From contig LVLI01000201.1 of the NCBI GenBank assembly GCA_001687465.1, positions 1 to 64,000 on the forward strand: a DNA stretch of 64,000 bases. The letters run 5' to 3'. How positions within the stretch are numbered: position 1 is the stretch's first letter; each line of letters begins with the position of its first letter. The notes under the pieces were generated by a model. The model was not told where the DNA came from and did not search any database. It worked only from the letters and a program-made list of their open reading frames with translations. The DNA comes from Halocafeteria seosinensis (taxonomy: Eukaryota; Sar; Bigyra; Bicosoecida). A program made the translations under genes and the position numbers. Positions 9,478 to 19,435 of this stretch are shown here, in pieces.

Positions 9478-11916
9478 TTAGGTTTCCTTACACTCATTGC
9501 CGCAGGTTGTATCGCGCAATGGGTTACTGTACAACATACCGGTAATTTTCCATTCTTCTGCTTTTTCTTCCCTCTTTCTTTTTTTTGCCTCTAGTGCTTT
9601 CTTCAGAATAATGCCGGTCGATGTCACGATCCCAATTGATCCAGCAATTTGACCGAATATTGCGGCAGCTGATTGTTTATTGGAAACGATAACTCGACGG
9701 ATTCTTTGAGAATAACCCTCTAGCAATATCACTCCCAGCCGAGAGGGATCACTGCTCACTTGCACCCAAACTCGGTTCCCATCTTTGTCCTGTTTCACCA
9801 TCAACACAGGCCAATCATCGTTGACAATGATGGGCATATTTATGGGGAGGCTGTCTTTGCACTTTCGTCGCATTTCATTTTGTGTTTCAGGTTCATCTTC
9901 AAAACAACAAAGGGTTTTTCTTGAGTCCAACTCTTGCGGAGAGGCCTTGAATAACATCAGCTTGGAGGAATCGCAGGTCAATCTTCCTCTTCCAGCTAGG
10001 AGAAACATTTCTCCGTTTCCCAGCAAACTCACGTGTACTGGTTCACTCGCTTTGATGTTACCAAACTTCTTACCTCTAGCTTCGTCGTCTACTTCCTCAA
10101 ATAGGACAGTGTAGGCATTCGCAGTAAGGGTGTTTGGATCCCTGCCGAATCCAAAAATTCTGGGCCCCATGTCTGCACTAGACAAGTCTATCGACTTCGA
10201 GTGAACAGTTGGTGTTCCGAATGTCAGCAAGATCTCTTCCGAAGTTGACGGCTTCGCCTTTTCCCAAAGCGTGTAAGTTGGATGGGCGCTCCACCACCTT
10301 CCCGAGTAATAGTACGCGATTCCAGGACTAATTACGCCATTGACCGTATCAAACACCCCAACGCACCAAATTGCAGAGCTTAATGGACTTGGCACGCACT
10401 TCTGGAAACCTCGGAGTTTATCTGCGGTAGACACCGACACGTCCGGGTCGCTGCTCAAAGTCGGCTCTCCTATTAGAGTGAGGCCACCCTTTCCATCATA
10501 AATAAATAGCCGGGAGAGGTGCTTGATGCTCTGAGAATCAGTATGAAGTGTCCCAGCCACTAGTAGGTTTCCATCACCGTCTGCCGATAGGTCTGTAACA
10601 AGGTTGATTTCATCCGCGGCCGAACCGATATGCATACCATCCCAATAAAACAGTCCTTCGAAGGTTCTGGTCGCATTTACGGATCCGTCAACGACAACGG
10701 CCTGTTTGCTACCTCCTACCATGTACAGGGTATTGTTGACGATAGCTGTCTTCATCGGGTTTCCCGTCTTCTCTGACACGTAAATCGCTTCTACCACTCG
10801 TGCTTCGCTGTTTGAGACTTGGAACACGAATGCTGCTTCGCTCGGTGGTTGGAAATGTACGTCTCCAATCGTTTTGCTTTCAGAAACAAGTCCAGTTAGC
10901 ACAATGTGTTCTCCCCAGTTGAAAAGACCGTAAATGGGTCCCAGTTTTGGTACCTCGTCCAAGGAAGAAGCGCCACTAGTTTGCGCTCCTTCATTCTCGT
11001 ACAATATGTCAGTATCCATCACGCTGTTCGCAAAACAGCTGTCAAATGGATCACTCCTCGAAATATTCCAGACACTCAGCTTGATCCTGCTATTAGAACT
11101 GTCACGGGTTACGACGAAAATTTTAGACTGATGAGAAACGAATCCCACAACGTCGGTCGCCTGGGAGCATGTCTCCCAGTTAGCATCAGCGCCTGTTCGA
11201 AGGAGATACGTCCCTCCTCTATTATGCAATATCACTGCACCAGTTCCTTCTGTAAAATTGGTGGAAGAACTTTTGCTAGCCAAATCCACCCGTTCAGTCC
11301 AGTCATTGCTGCCTCCTGTATTGCGGATTCTTAAGTAGTTCGCGGTTCCAGTGCTGTATGCGACGAACATTTGACCATCCTTAGAGAAATCTATATCCAC
11401 AGGCCTCCTCGTCCATCCACCGGTCTCTGTCCCCAATACATAAAGGAGAGGCTCGCCTTCCTTTGCCAAACGAAGCCCATTTTCCTGATTGAGTTCGAAT
11501 GCTGCCCCCGTCATAACCCCCGGACACACTGGGATGTAAGATTCCTGCTCCCCGAGATGCTGCTCAAGTTCTTTGCCACACCGAAACCCTCGAGTGTTTT
11601 CCGTAGCGTTAATTATATGCAGGTTACTCGTCGAAGAAACCCGAACCCGCGCAGGAGCTTCAAAATCGGCCTGTAGCGTTTCCGTGTTTTCACTTGGACG
11701 AATATTCTCATTTTGCACTATGAGGACTGTGGTATAGGCGATCAACGAGGCGGCCACGAGCATTGACAGTACGAAACCTGTCTTCGATTTTGTGGCATCC
11801 TTCGATTTCTCCAGGAAAGGAGGATCTAGAGCAAGGAAATCTCCGTAGGACCACCACGGCTCTTTCAGCGCTTTCCTCTTTGCGCCCGGCGGTGGATTTT
11901 CTTGCCGAGTTTGCAT
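9478..11916 (-). CDS. Membrane protein with large extracytoplasmic domain, unknown family
   Basis: Intronless 812-residue protein. Residues 1-46 are a basic, Pro/Trp-rich segment (EPWWSYGDFLALDPPFLEKS). Residues 47-68 are a clear membrane helix without a cleavage motif, so the start is type II. The following 650 residues are rich in Gly, Ser, Thr and Asp, carry many possible N-glycosylation sites (NXS/T), and contain short strands of the kind found in beta-propeller or Rax2/kelch-like proteins (for example GIAYYYSGRWW). A second hydrophobic segment near residues 750-771 (AAIFGQIAGSIGIVTSTGII) precedes a strongly basic KKRKREEK stretch, so the protein may span the membrane twice with both ends cytoplasmic. 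A defective partial copy lies just upstream at about 12578-12860. The family is not recognised; a cell-surface or endomembrane structural role is inferred only from topology. Confidence 0.85.
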   Translation of the reverse strand: MQTRQENPPPGAKRKALKEPWWSYGDFLALDPPFLEKSKDATKSKTGFVLSMLVAASLIAYTTVLIVQNENIRPSENTETLQADFEAPARVRVSSTSNLHIINATENTRGFRCGKELEQHLGEQESYIPVCPGVMTGAAFELNQENGLRLAKEGEPLLYVLGTETGGWTRRPVDIDFSKDGQMFVAYSTGTANYLRIRNTGGSNDWTERVDLASKSSSTNFTEGTGAVILHNRGGTYLLRTGADANWETCSQATDVVGFVSHQSKIFVVTRDSSNSRIKLSVWNISRSDPFDSCFANSVMDTDILYENEGAQTSGASSLDEVPKLGPIYGLFNWGEHIVLTGLVSESKTIGDVHFQPPSEAAFVFQVSNSEARVVEAIYVSEKTGNPMKTAIVNNTLYMVGGSKQAVVVDGSVNATRTFEGLFYWDGMHIGSAADEINLVTDLSADGDGNLLVAGTLHTDSQSIKHLSRLFIYDGKGGLTLIGEPTLSSDPDVSVSTADKLRGFQKCVPSPLSSAIWCVGVFDTVNGVISPGIAYYYSGRWWSAHPTYTLWEKAKPSTSEEILLTFGTPTVHSKSIDLSSADMGPRIFGFGRDPNTLTANAYTVLFEEVDDEARGKKFGNIKASEPVHVSLLGNGEMFLLAGRGRLTCDSSKLMLFKASPQELDSRKTLCCFEDEPETQNEMRRKCKDSLPINMPIIVNDDWPVLMVKQDKDGNRVWVQVSSDPSRLGVILLEGYSQRIRRVIVSNKQSAAAIFGQIAGSIGIVTSTGIILKKALEAKKRKREEKAEEWKITGMLYSNPLRDTTCGNECKET

Positions 11917-12074
11917 TTGTTTCTACCAAGAAATCATGAAACAAGAAACAGACGTGAGAAGCGCGACCCAGACAAGCTCCAACTTGTACTGGCAACTGGT
12001 GCTCCCTAAATGTTTGTGTCACGGCGTGCTGGAACACTTCAACAATCGGAGATTAGCCGCCGATACCGTAGAGT

Positions 12075-12100
12075 GGTTGTACAATTGTACGTTGTACAAC
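12075..12100. repeat. GTACAATTGTAC palindrome cluster
   Basis: Contains the perfect palindrome GTACAATTGTAC followed by GTTGTACAAC. Related palindromes occur at 321-337 and near 43048. It lies between the 812-residue gene and its broken copy. Confidence 0.6.
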
Positions 12101-12494
12101 AGTATTACGTCACGTCCCAGGCCCTACCAGTAGGGTCACGCCATACAGCAGCTTGAAGGTTGACCACCAACCTCGAATTCATTTGCTTGGTGTAAGGACC
12201 AGGTATGGATCAATTATAAAGTCTGTATTCTGATGCTAAAGGAATAAAGCTGCTGGAGCATGGAGGAGCTCGGGGGTCCGCCTGCCCACCAACACTCTCA
12301 GCCAACACTCGAGGGACCCTAACCGGAATCACTTCAGCATGCTCACCTTGTGGTTTATCAACGTTACAGATAGCACGTTTTATGCAGTAACTAGAGTGAG
12401 CAGTGGGCAATGATTGGCGTTGCACTGACTGCACCGTAGACGGCAGGAACTCATGGGAATTCGACCAGGTCAAACACGGTAGAATCCTAACGTG

Positions 12495-12522
12495 AGTGTA
12501 TTATTATTGCTTCTACCGGAAG
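12495..12522 (+). repeat. Dispersed repeat arm (GTATT..TTGCTTCTACCGGAAG)
   Basis: This 28-nt stretch matches the right terminal inverted repeat of the element at 43184-43712 (GTATTGCTCCTACCGG core). Related solo arms are at 251-285, 411-434 and 43270-43285. It sits about 60 nt from the edge of the partial gene copy that begins near 12578. Confidence 0.55.
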
Positions 12523-12577
12523 TATTCTAGTCTAAATGCTACGTTACGACGTGAGAATGGAAGCAGAAACAACATGC

Positions 12578-12860
12578 CCATGGGATTCCAAGTCTGCCTG
12601 TAGAGTCTCCGTATTCTCACTCGGGGGAGTGTCACCACCCACTGACCACCAGGACGGTAGCATAGATAATCAAGGAGACGACCACCACCATTGACACCAT
12701 GAACCTTTCTTCGATTTTGTGGCGTTCTTGGATTTCTCCAGAAGAGGAGGATCTAAAACAAGGAAATCTCCATAGGACCACCAGGGCTCTTGGAGCCACT
12801 CTTTGTTCTTGTCGCCGGGCTGCGCCTTTTCTGACTGTCCGGTTTGTATTTTCAAAAAAG
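12578..12860 (-). pseudogene. Broken partial copy of the 812-residue membrane protein N-terminus
   Basis: Nucleotide and protein similarity to the first roughly 80 codons of the gene ending at 9478. The copy reads EPWWSYGDFLVLDPPLLEKS where the parent reads EPWWSYGDFLALDPPFLEKS, and shares the ATKSK sequence before the membrane helix. A single-base deletion just after the AAATCGAAG block puts the helix (SLIIYATVLVV) in another frame. Nothing of the remaining 730 residues is present. The upstream start codon is also not preserved in context. It is a truncated, frameshifted remnant of a local duplication. It could in principle be a separate decayed paralogue, but the truncation is the same either way. 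Confidence 0.8.
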
Positions 12861-13321
12861 GATAGATGTCGCAAGCGTTAAAATTTTCACATTCTAGACA
12901 ATTCTTACGAGTTGACAAATAAGTCATGCACTTAGGTTGTACGACAGCAATGCAGGGGTGCTGCCCCCGGGAACGCTAACAGGTGCCTCAGCGACCTCGG
13001 GTTGTTGCTTCTGTTACACTCGAGCCACCGGAGGGCCCAGTGACCGGATGGCCACACCATGATGGTCATGGCTAGAAGTGCCTAGCTATTGAACGGTAGG
13101 ACCGAAATCTACTGCTAGTGCGGACAACATTCCTCACCGAATTTACGCTTTGCAGGGTAACGGACCAATGCACCCGCATCAGCCAATTGACGGTACATGG
13201 GAGTCAGGACGGGGAACCTTAGGGTCAGTAGTGGAGATTCAAGACCATTTTGGGAATGGAGCATTAGCAAAAATATGGGGGCGGCGATATATTCTTCAAA
13301 CTACGATCCATCCTTTGGTAT
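12861..13321. other. Intergenic stretch, no gene seen
   Basis: Separates the partial gene copy from the 3' end of the HERP-like gene. It contains weak matches to the dispersed TTGCTTCTN-type repeat near 13002. No coding signal is convincing. Confidence 0.4.
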
Positions 13322-15289
13322 TTATTCATCTTGCCTGCCGTCGACAGGTTGCTCTTCGGCAACTCCGGGGTGGTCGAGGTGCCCAGCATTATTTGCTCTC
13401 GCTTCCCCGTTATTGGCCCCGCCGTCCAGGTTTTCGCCGTTTCCATCTTCTTCTTGTTGAGGTGGCAAAGGCTCTGGAGGAGGCAGCCAAGTCGGGAACA
13501 CACTCAGAATAAATGACATCACAAGTGCGGCAAAGCCTGCGACAAATCCTTTGAGCATTGGTACTCGGTTTTGGTTGTTGACTCGTTCCCTCTCATTGAC
13601 AAGTTCAGGTAAATTCCCCCATGCATTGAATTGAGCAACACCACCTACACGAAGACGAGCTGCATAATACTCGAATGCATTCATATTATTTACAGCCACC
13701 GCCGCGTTGTTGTTATCGTGGTTGACAGCTTCGTTAGTTTGGCCGCTATCAGCTTCCGGGGCTTCCCTGTTTCGGAAACACCTCCAAAGGCGCCTAAAGA
13801 TTGCATTGATGGCGCCGAGGTGGTAGAGATAGATGACAAACGCACTAACAATTATGGTATACTGTCTCTCTGCTGATCTTCCTCTCGTCAAAAGCAACGT
13901 CACCAACGAGAGCCGGAAAAGCAATCCAAGTTGCAAGTTTTGGACGGCTCCGAGCCATGCAGGCCTTTGTCTGGCAATATCCTGTTGCCCGCCCGCCTGC
14001 CCATTTCTGCCCTGCGGTTCAGCAGCGTCCTCCCTGTGTTGACCTTGAGCACCTTCTACATTGTCACCTCTTTGCTGAGCAGCAGGTCTCTGTCTATGCC
14101 GAGAATGCTGTTCAGTTGATCCGCGAACAGTTTGTCCCTGTTGCTCTGTCTCAGATTCTTCGCTCTCTGGAATGGAGCTGGCGGTACTAGATTCCGTACT
14201 ACTGCTAGATTCTGAACTGCTGCTCGAGTTCGAACCTCGACGTCGGTGATGTCGGCGATGGTGATGATGTTTGTTCATATACGCCCATTGCATTTGCTGG
14301 CACATTGCGCAATACTGCATCCATTGCAGGTATAGCATATACTGATGCTGTTGCTGCTGCAAGTCCGGGGCATCGGCGACACTGCTAGGTGTCGAAGGCA
14401 TGACGGGGGTGCCATTACCGAAACTCATGTAGCCCTCAGCTGTCGGTGTTGGCGTCATCGTATCATGTGGGTGGCGACTGTAGGTGCTAGCGATGTTCAG
14501 CGACGTCAGATGAGCATTGGAGGTCCAAGGATTCTGATACATGGCTCCATACGGCAAATGCAGGCTAGCCGTAGAAGGCAGAGATGATTGGGAGCTAATT
14601 CGATCCCGTTGATTAGTATGAGAATGCCGCGACTGTTGAGAAAGATTTGCCTGTTGCTCCTGGTCATGATGTCCAACTTCAGACGACGTTGGCGCGGACT
14701 CAAGACCACAGTTGGCTGCAGACGACGCTCCCATCCAGGCGGAGCTACCCATAGTGTTGGTAGCAGTCTTATCAAGTGTTGCATGGCTATTTAAACTGAG
14801 TCCTCCCAAGGAGGAGATCTCTTCCACGTTGGTTACGTTGGTTACGTTCGTCCTTTCCGAAGCAGCCACAGAGACAGCCGTGGTCGAGACCGAAGCCGTA
14901 TTCGCTTTTCGCGCAGTTTCCGGGGAATACAATAAGTGCACCGACACGTGGTGACGACCGTTGGAATCTGGCGTCGTGGATGTCTCGCCCCCCACGGACG
15001 CTGAGCGCATTCCTTGACGTCCCCCTCTTTCCCCCAGAGGTTTAAATGACGGCGATGACGGCGACAAAAGTCGCGTCAGAGGCATAGAATCATCACTTAT
15101 CAATCTTCCATTCCACACGAGCCTCTGTTCGGACACGTGAGGAGCACAAACGTGGTGCTTGTGGATCAAAGTCTTGAGGTGGGAAATGGTCCTGTCTTGC
15201 TCCGGGTTCACCGGGATACAGGCGCTGTATTCAGTCGAATACACATCAATAACATTCACCAACAGACGCTGGTTGGACGAGGCACTCAT
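13322..15289 (-). CDS. HERP-like ubiquitin-like domain ER membrane protein
   Basis: Likely a homologue of HERPUD1/2, ER membrane proteins that scaffold the HRD1 ubiquitin ligase in ER-associated degradation. I choose the ATG at 15289 (MSASSNQRLLVNVIDVY), because it begins the ubiquitin-like fold directly; an in-frame ATG at 15367 adds 26 residues without clear function. The protein has 655 residues. Residues 1-80 form the ubiquitin-like domain (LVNVIDVY...RTISHLKTLI...QRLVWNGRLISDD). A long Ser/Gln-rich linker includes a HERP-like aromatic patch (YLQWMQYCAMCQQMQWAYMN) and His, Arg and Ser runs. Two hydrophobic hairpin-like segments lie at about 455-500 and 581-602. The C-terminus is Pro/Gln/acidic. 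The combination of N-terminal Ubl, aromatic patch and paired membrane segments is what supports HERP over a generic Ubl protein. Confidence 0.7.
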   Translation of the reverse strand: MSASSNQRLLVNVIDVYSTEYSACIPVNPEQDRTISHLKTLIHKHHVCAPHVSEQRLVWNGRLISDDSMPLTRLLSPSSPSFKPLGERGGRQGMRSASVGGETSTTPDSNGRHHVSVHLLYSPETARKANTASVSTTAVSVAASERTNVTNVTNVEEISSLGGLSLNSHATLDKTATNTMGSSAWMGASSAANCGLESAPTSSEVGHHDQEQQANLSQQSRHSHTNQRDRISSQSSLPSTASLHLPYGAMYQNPWTSNAHLTSLNIASTYSRHPHDTMTPTPTAEGYMSFGNGTPVMPSTPSSVADAPDLQQQQHQYMLYLQWMQYCAMCQQMQWAYMNKHHHHRRHHRRRGSNSSSSSESSSSTESSTASSIPESEESETEQQGQTVRGSTEQHSRHRQRPAAQQRGDNVEGAQGQHREDAAEPQGRNGQAGGQQDIARQRPAWLGAVQNLQLGLLFRLSLVTLLLTRGRSAERQYTIIVSAFVIYLYHLGAINAIFRRLWRCFRNREAPEADSGQTNEAVNHDNNNAAVAVNNMNAFEYYAARLRVGGVAQFNAWGNLPELVNERERVNNQNRVPMLKGFVAGFAALVMSFILSVFPTWLPPPEPLPPQQEEDGNGENLDGGANNGEARANNAGHLDHPGVAEEQPVDGRQDE

Positions 15290-15649
15290 GATGGGAGGGG
15301 GGGGAAAGGTAGTAAAATGGACCTTGTATAGACACAATAAAGACAACACGTGTGGGGAGAGCTTCAATCAATCCACGAGACCAACTGGCAACTAAACTAT
15401 ACTGTCCTACAGGCGGCCAAAATTCGGCTACACGACGGCACAAACTGCACATCCCCTGATCGAGGTAGATATTTTCAGTACTGCGGGAACGAGTATGTTT
15501 ATGGAACTTCAGACTAGTAAACAATGTTAGAACGTCTCATTGACAACAGGGCATCACTCGATATGTAAAAAGGGACGCCATATGACAACAAGGAAACATA
15601 TAAGTGTATGTGCCAGGTAGATAAAACACTATTAGCAATTTTATCAGCT
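15290..15649. other. Short intergenic stretch
   Basis: About 360 nt between the start of the HERP-like gene and the stop of the TRAP-alpha gene, both on the minus strand. It must hold the promoter and 5' UTR of the former. A purine/pyrimidine-skewed run of G (15295-15304 on the plus strand) lies just upstream of the chosen ATG. No other signal was recognised. Confidence 0.4.
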
Positions 15650-16762
15650 TCAAGTGTTTTTCTTGTCTGAGCCTTTGCTTGACTTGCTCTTGCTCTTCTT
15701 GGAAGGTTCCTGCGAACAACAACGCATGCAAGATAAAGGCACTATTATTTCCCCTCGTAGCGGACAAGTGGCAAAACTAACCAATGAACGGAGGTATTGT
15801 TCCTGTGGGTCCATATAGTTTTCAACATGCTTAACAGCACGACCGGATGTAGCAGGTTGCCTAGAGCTTCCCGTTGCGATCTTATAAACTAGCCAAGCAA
15901 TCACCACAGCAGCCACCAAAGTGAATATATATTTCGCCAAGCTGTATAGCAAATAGAGACACCAGCAGGTGAAAAAAATACCAGCCACAGAGGAGTGCAG
16001 CGTATACTAACGTACATGTCTGGTTGCACAGATTCCTCCACACTGACAAATTCAACGGTTTCATTGAAAAAGGTCTGCTCATATTCCATTCGGTTGAAGA
16101 CGTAGAAAATCTGGAGTGAAAGGGTGACTTTCTGAGGCTCCACAGTCTTGGGCATTCGGAATGTATGAGCATATGTGGCTTCGGTATCCTCGGGAATCGA
16201 CTCATTAATGTTGGTTGCGAATCGTCCAGTAAACTGCAGCACGTTAATAGCAGTTGCTGCGTTTTCAGGCTGTAAACTACTCTACATCCAATGCATATCG
16301 AACACGTACGTTCATTAATACTCGACTATAATCATTGGGGTCATTGAGGGTTCCCGCGATTCCCATCATGTGAATTGGTTCATCTTCAGCGTTGATGATT
16401 CCACACAAGACCGACACCTGTTTGCCAATGGGTAGTTCTGCGCCATCACAGGACGACAATGGTGATAAATAAGCTCTATACAGTGTATAATAGCTCCAAA
16501 ATGCCTGGGACTTACTGCTGTCAAAGGCCTGCGCCAGGCCTCCTTTGACGTATACTTCAGCCCCTTCTTCGAACAGAGGGTCCTCCACAGCGTCCTCGTA
16601 GTATTCCTCAAAGTTATCCTCGGTCCCGCCTTCCTCTACGACGTGTATATCGTCATCATCGGCCTCTGTATCTTGCGCTGAGGCTCCCAAATAACCCGGA
16701 GCGCTCAGGAATAACGCTATTCCTGCCACCAGGAGCAGTTGTATGGAGATCTGGCTCTTCAT
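15650..16762 (-). CDS. SSR1: Translocon-associated protein subunit alpha (SSR1)
   Basis: Single-pass ER membrane subunit of the TRAP complex, which assists Sec61 translocation. Four exons on the minus strand: 16310-16762, 16016-16233, 15782-15941 and 15650-15709, giving 296 residues. A signal peptide (about residues 1-29, LLLVAGIALFLSAPGYLGAS) is followed by an acidic segment (DTEADDDDIHVVEEGG), as in animal TRAP-alpha. The luminal beta domain has the family signatures NDPNDYSRVLMNFTGRF and YEQTFFNETVEFVSVEE. One membrane helix (YIFTLVAAVVIAWLVYKI) and a Lys/Ser-rich cytosolic tail (KKSKSKSSKGSDKK) complete it. The exon 1/2 junction was chosen because it restores the conserved NFT sequon. The last intron (15710-15781) is 72 nt, stop-free and in frame, so a retained form would encode 24 extra residues. 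It shares a 306-bp divergent promoter region with the next gene. Confidence 0.9.
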
Positions 16763-17068
16763 ACTGAATACTTCAAACGTGTGTACGTCTACCTATTCGG
16801 ACACGGGAGCATCTATCGACACGTAAACACTCAATACGGCGGTCCAAACAGCATGTCCTCGGGCTCTGGGACAGCCATCCAAACCGGGACCCTTTTTGTG
16901 GTTTTCTACTAGGGGAAGCTAAAGGGAAGCAGGAAACCATATGAAAAGATTGTCGTGTCGGGAGCATTTCCCCGGAGGTCACTCTAGAACGCGATGAAAT
17001 AGTGGAATTATCAAGTCGTTCCCGTGTTATTTCGAAGGAAACTACCACCGTATCAGAAAGAAGAAACA
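16763..17068. promoter_or_regulatory. Divergent intergenic promoter region
   Basis: The 306 nt between the start codons of TRAP-alpha (minus) and the small plus-strand gene at 17069. Both promoters and 5' UTRs must lie here. No TATA box or known binding motif stands out, so it is inferred only from gene orientation. Confidence 0.5.
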
Positions 17069-17611
17069 ATGGAGAGTGACTCTGCAGAAGTTCGCGGGCT
17101 CTTGGAGGCTATACGAGCCACGCATCGTGCATTAAGCAAGGGGACTCTGAGCCCAGGAATCACTGTGGAGCAGGCTACCTCAAAGTTGCATAACATGGAA
17201 GTTCAGCTGGAGGAACTCAGTTCTTTGATTCGCGAAAAGCACATCAAGTCGATTCCAACCCTTCACCAGCTCCCCGCTCGGGGCGAAAATTTAATGCAAG
17301 TCCCGTCGTACTTACGGACGCAAGTGGACGCTAATACTTCTCGAGATATCCATGAAGCATTGGCTGAGAGCTTACAGGGATCCAATGCTCAGTACACACT
17401 CGGTGGGAAGTCCAGTTCGGACACAGAAGGGAAGGGAGAAGAGGGCCAGCAACAGCAAAGTGAGGATGAAAAGGAGGCGGCTGATCGAAAACAGAAAGAT
17501 ATCACAAAGATTGAAAACTCGGTGGATTCATACAACAAAACCGTGGATAATGCAGCCCAAAAGTTTAAAGAGTACAGACAATACGTCGAAAAACACCACA
17601 TCCTTTCATGA
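17069..17611 (+). CDS. Small helical protein, possibly Mediator subunit 8
   Basis: Intronless frame of 180 residues starting MESDSAEVRGLLEAI; an in-frame non-preferred upstream extension exists. Residues 1-60 are amphipathic helix. The segment with LHQLP...VPSYLRTQVDANTSRDI resembles the MED8 region with a P.HLRTK.DPEVE pattern. A Gln/Glu/Lys-rich linker and a C-terminal helix (ENSVDSYNKTVDNAAQKF) follow, similar in layout to MED8. If correct, it is a head-module component of the nuclear Mediator complex. The similarity is short and the length alone is not diagnostic, so another small coiled-coil protein is possible. Additional downstream exons cannot be excluded, because 17650-17770 has a coding-like frame. 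Confidence 0.45.
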   Translation: MESDSAEVRGLLEAIRATHRALSKGTLSPGITVEQATSKLHNMEVQLEELSSLIREKHIKSIPTLHQLPARGENLMQVPSYLRTQVDANTSRDIHEALAESLQGSNAQYTLGGKSSSDTEGKGEEGQQQQSEDEKEAADRKQKDITKIENSVDSYNKTVDNAAQKFKEYRQYVEKHHILS

Positions 17612-19435
17612 AATGGAAAATACAGGGTAGCAAAGGCTATCGTATAGTACAGTGCGTCAGTGGATGCCGAACTCAGACAGGTAGATTATACTCTCAGCAA
17701 CGTGGCTGGTCCGGATTCTGTGGACATTTTCGGGGAAGAATCCATTGCCGACACAATCTCGAGAGCAAAGCTCGTCCGGAGTGACAATTGATGGACAATA
17801 TTAGCGGACAGCCCCTGCGTTCCGGTGTTTGGAGCAAGGTAACCCACAGCGGATTGATCCCTCTAACATCACTGCTCAACATTGCCCGTGCGGTATCATA
17901 TGAGTTTACCCGCTGTCCTGCGCTCGGCGGGCGTGTTTCCGGTGAGGCTGTTCAGTTTTTGGAACAAAGAACATCTTGTCTACCAGGTCATCGCGCTCGA
18001 CGTATAATTCCCTGGACAACTACCACAGTGCTGGTCAAATGCTGCGATACCACACGGAGTAGAGGATTTAGGAATCCAGAAGATATCTCAAACTTCTCGT
18101 AACTGGCTCGGTTTAGGAACCCCAATTTCCACATAGCAAGTATGTCTGGTAGCCTGAAGGAAATTGAGCAGGCGCAACTTCGTCAAGGGCAGGTACGCGA
18201 GTATCAGTTGTTTAATTTGATAAACGTGCTGAGTAAAGGGGTGTTACTCGACTGAGAGTTCTCTTACTCTGAGCCTGTCCTATTGCCCTTGAACATTCGT
18301 CTGCTCTTACTGCATTTTGTATCCCAGGCTCCTGGCAGCGGGAGCCGGGAAAATGGCTTTGATGTGGAAAACGCCTGCAGTTCCTGCAATGCTTTGCTCT
18401 GATACACAAATGGTTATACGTCAACTGCCACCGCTGTAGTCTCTCACCTGTGTCGAAGGCAAATTGGCCGGATACTCTTTTGTGCTTCAGAGAGTCCGCT
18501 TGAAAGGAACTCTTCATTTTATTATCCAAAGAACCAATGCAATGCAATTCGATATACTTTGTTCAGGAACAGGGTCTATGCGGTTTTTACTTGTGTACAG
18601 GAGCAGCAGATCATCTGTGAAGCAAGCAGGGAAGGAAGCAAGAAAGAAGAACGAGGACTGTTTTGTACAGTACAAGATAGTGCTGTACAAGTCTAGTAAC
18701 TAGATGATGCCCAGGACAGCCTTTATGGGGCACAGTTTCAATTGCTGAGGTGCTTTTGCTCGCTTGGTGGCTGAGCGATCCCACACGCGAGAAAGATTCT
18801 CAACCTTCTTACGCTCAAACCACTGGATATTATGTCCTGCGTGCTACAGTTTTGCTAGGAGAAATGGTTCCAGTATAGGCCGTTGGGGGCGTCGAAAGAG
18901 GTCCGCGGACGTCTGAAGCCCATGCTTGAAACTGCTCTTTACTATTGGAGCCAAGTTGCCGAAGAAAAATCCTAAGAATTCTGCAGTCAACGGGAGTGGA
19001 TATACTCGCTAGCATGGACTCCACATGCATTGGTATTGCGCAATACACGCCTAAACCAATTAAAGAGGCAAAAGACTTGGTTATCATGTGTACAAATTTC
19101 AGTGGCGAGCTCGTCATCCCCACTTCATCCAGACCTGCAGGCCGAATTCGGCGCCCAACTGTGTATCTCCCACTACCAATTTCAGATATATTATCCATAT
19201 TCCTTTAAGGTTTAATTCCTGTGTAGCATGTACCGTTTTTTGGCGCTAATGCATTTGTAGGGCGGTATGCGGCCCGCATATTGCGGGTAGTATAGAATCT
19301 AGATTCCTTCACAAAACAACACCAGCGCATGGCGGCTAATCGTAAGCCGACTTTTGGATATTGATTACAGTTTTCCCAGAGGGGGGTTGTTTGAATACGA
19401 CGACTACGGATAGGAGCAACACTAACATTCAAACA
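17612..19435. other. Unresolved stretch with possible small spliced exons
   Basis: About 1.8 kb without a recognised gene. On the plus strand, coding-like pieces occur at about 17660-17767 (TLSNVAGPDSVDIFGEES), at about 17901-17990 (an ATG followed by a basic, hydrophobic segment LPAVLRSAGVFPVRLFSFW) and at 18004-18120 (GVEDLGIQKISQTSRNWLGL). Good donor/acceptor-like sites (GTATGT at 18139, CAG near 18190) lie between them. On the minus strand a 122-residue frame runs 19198-18830, starting MDNISEIGSGRYTVG, with moderate hydrophobicity. None matches a family I know, and the exon structure could not be fixed. Confidence 0.3.
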
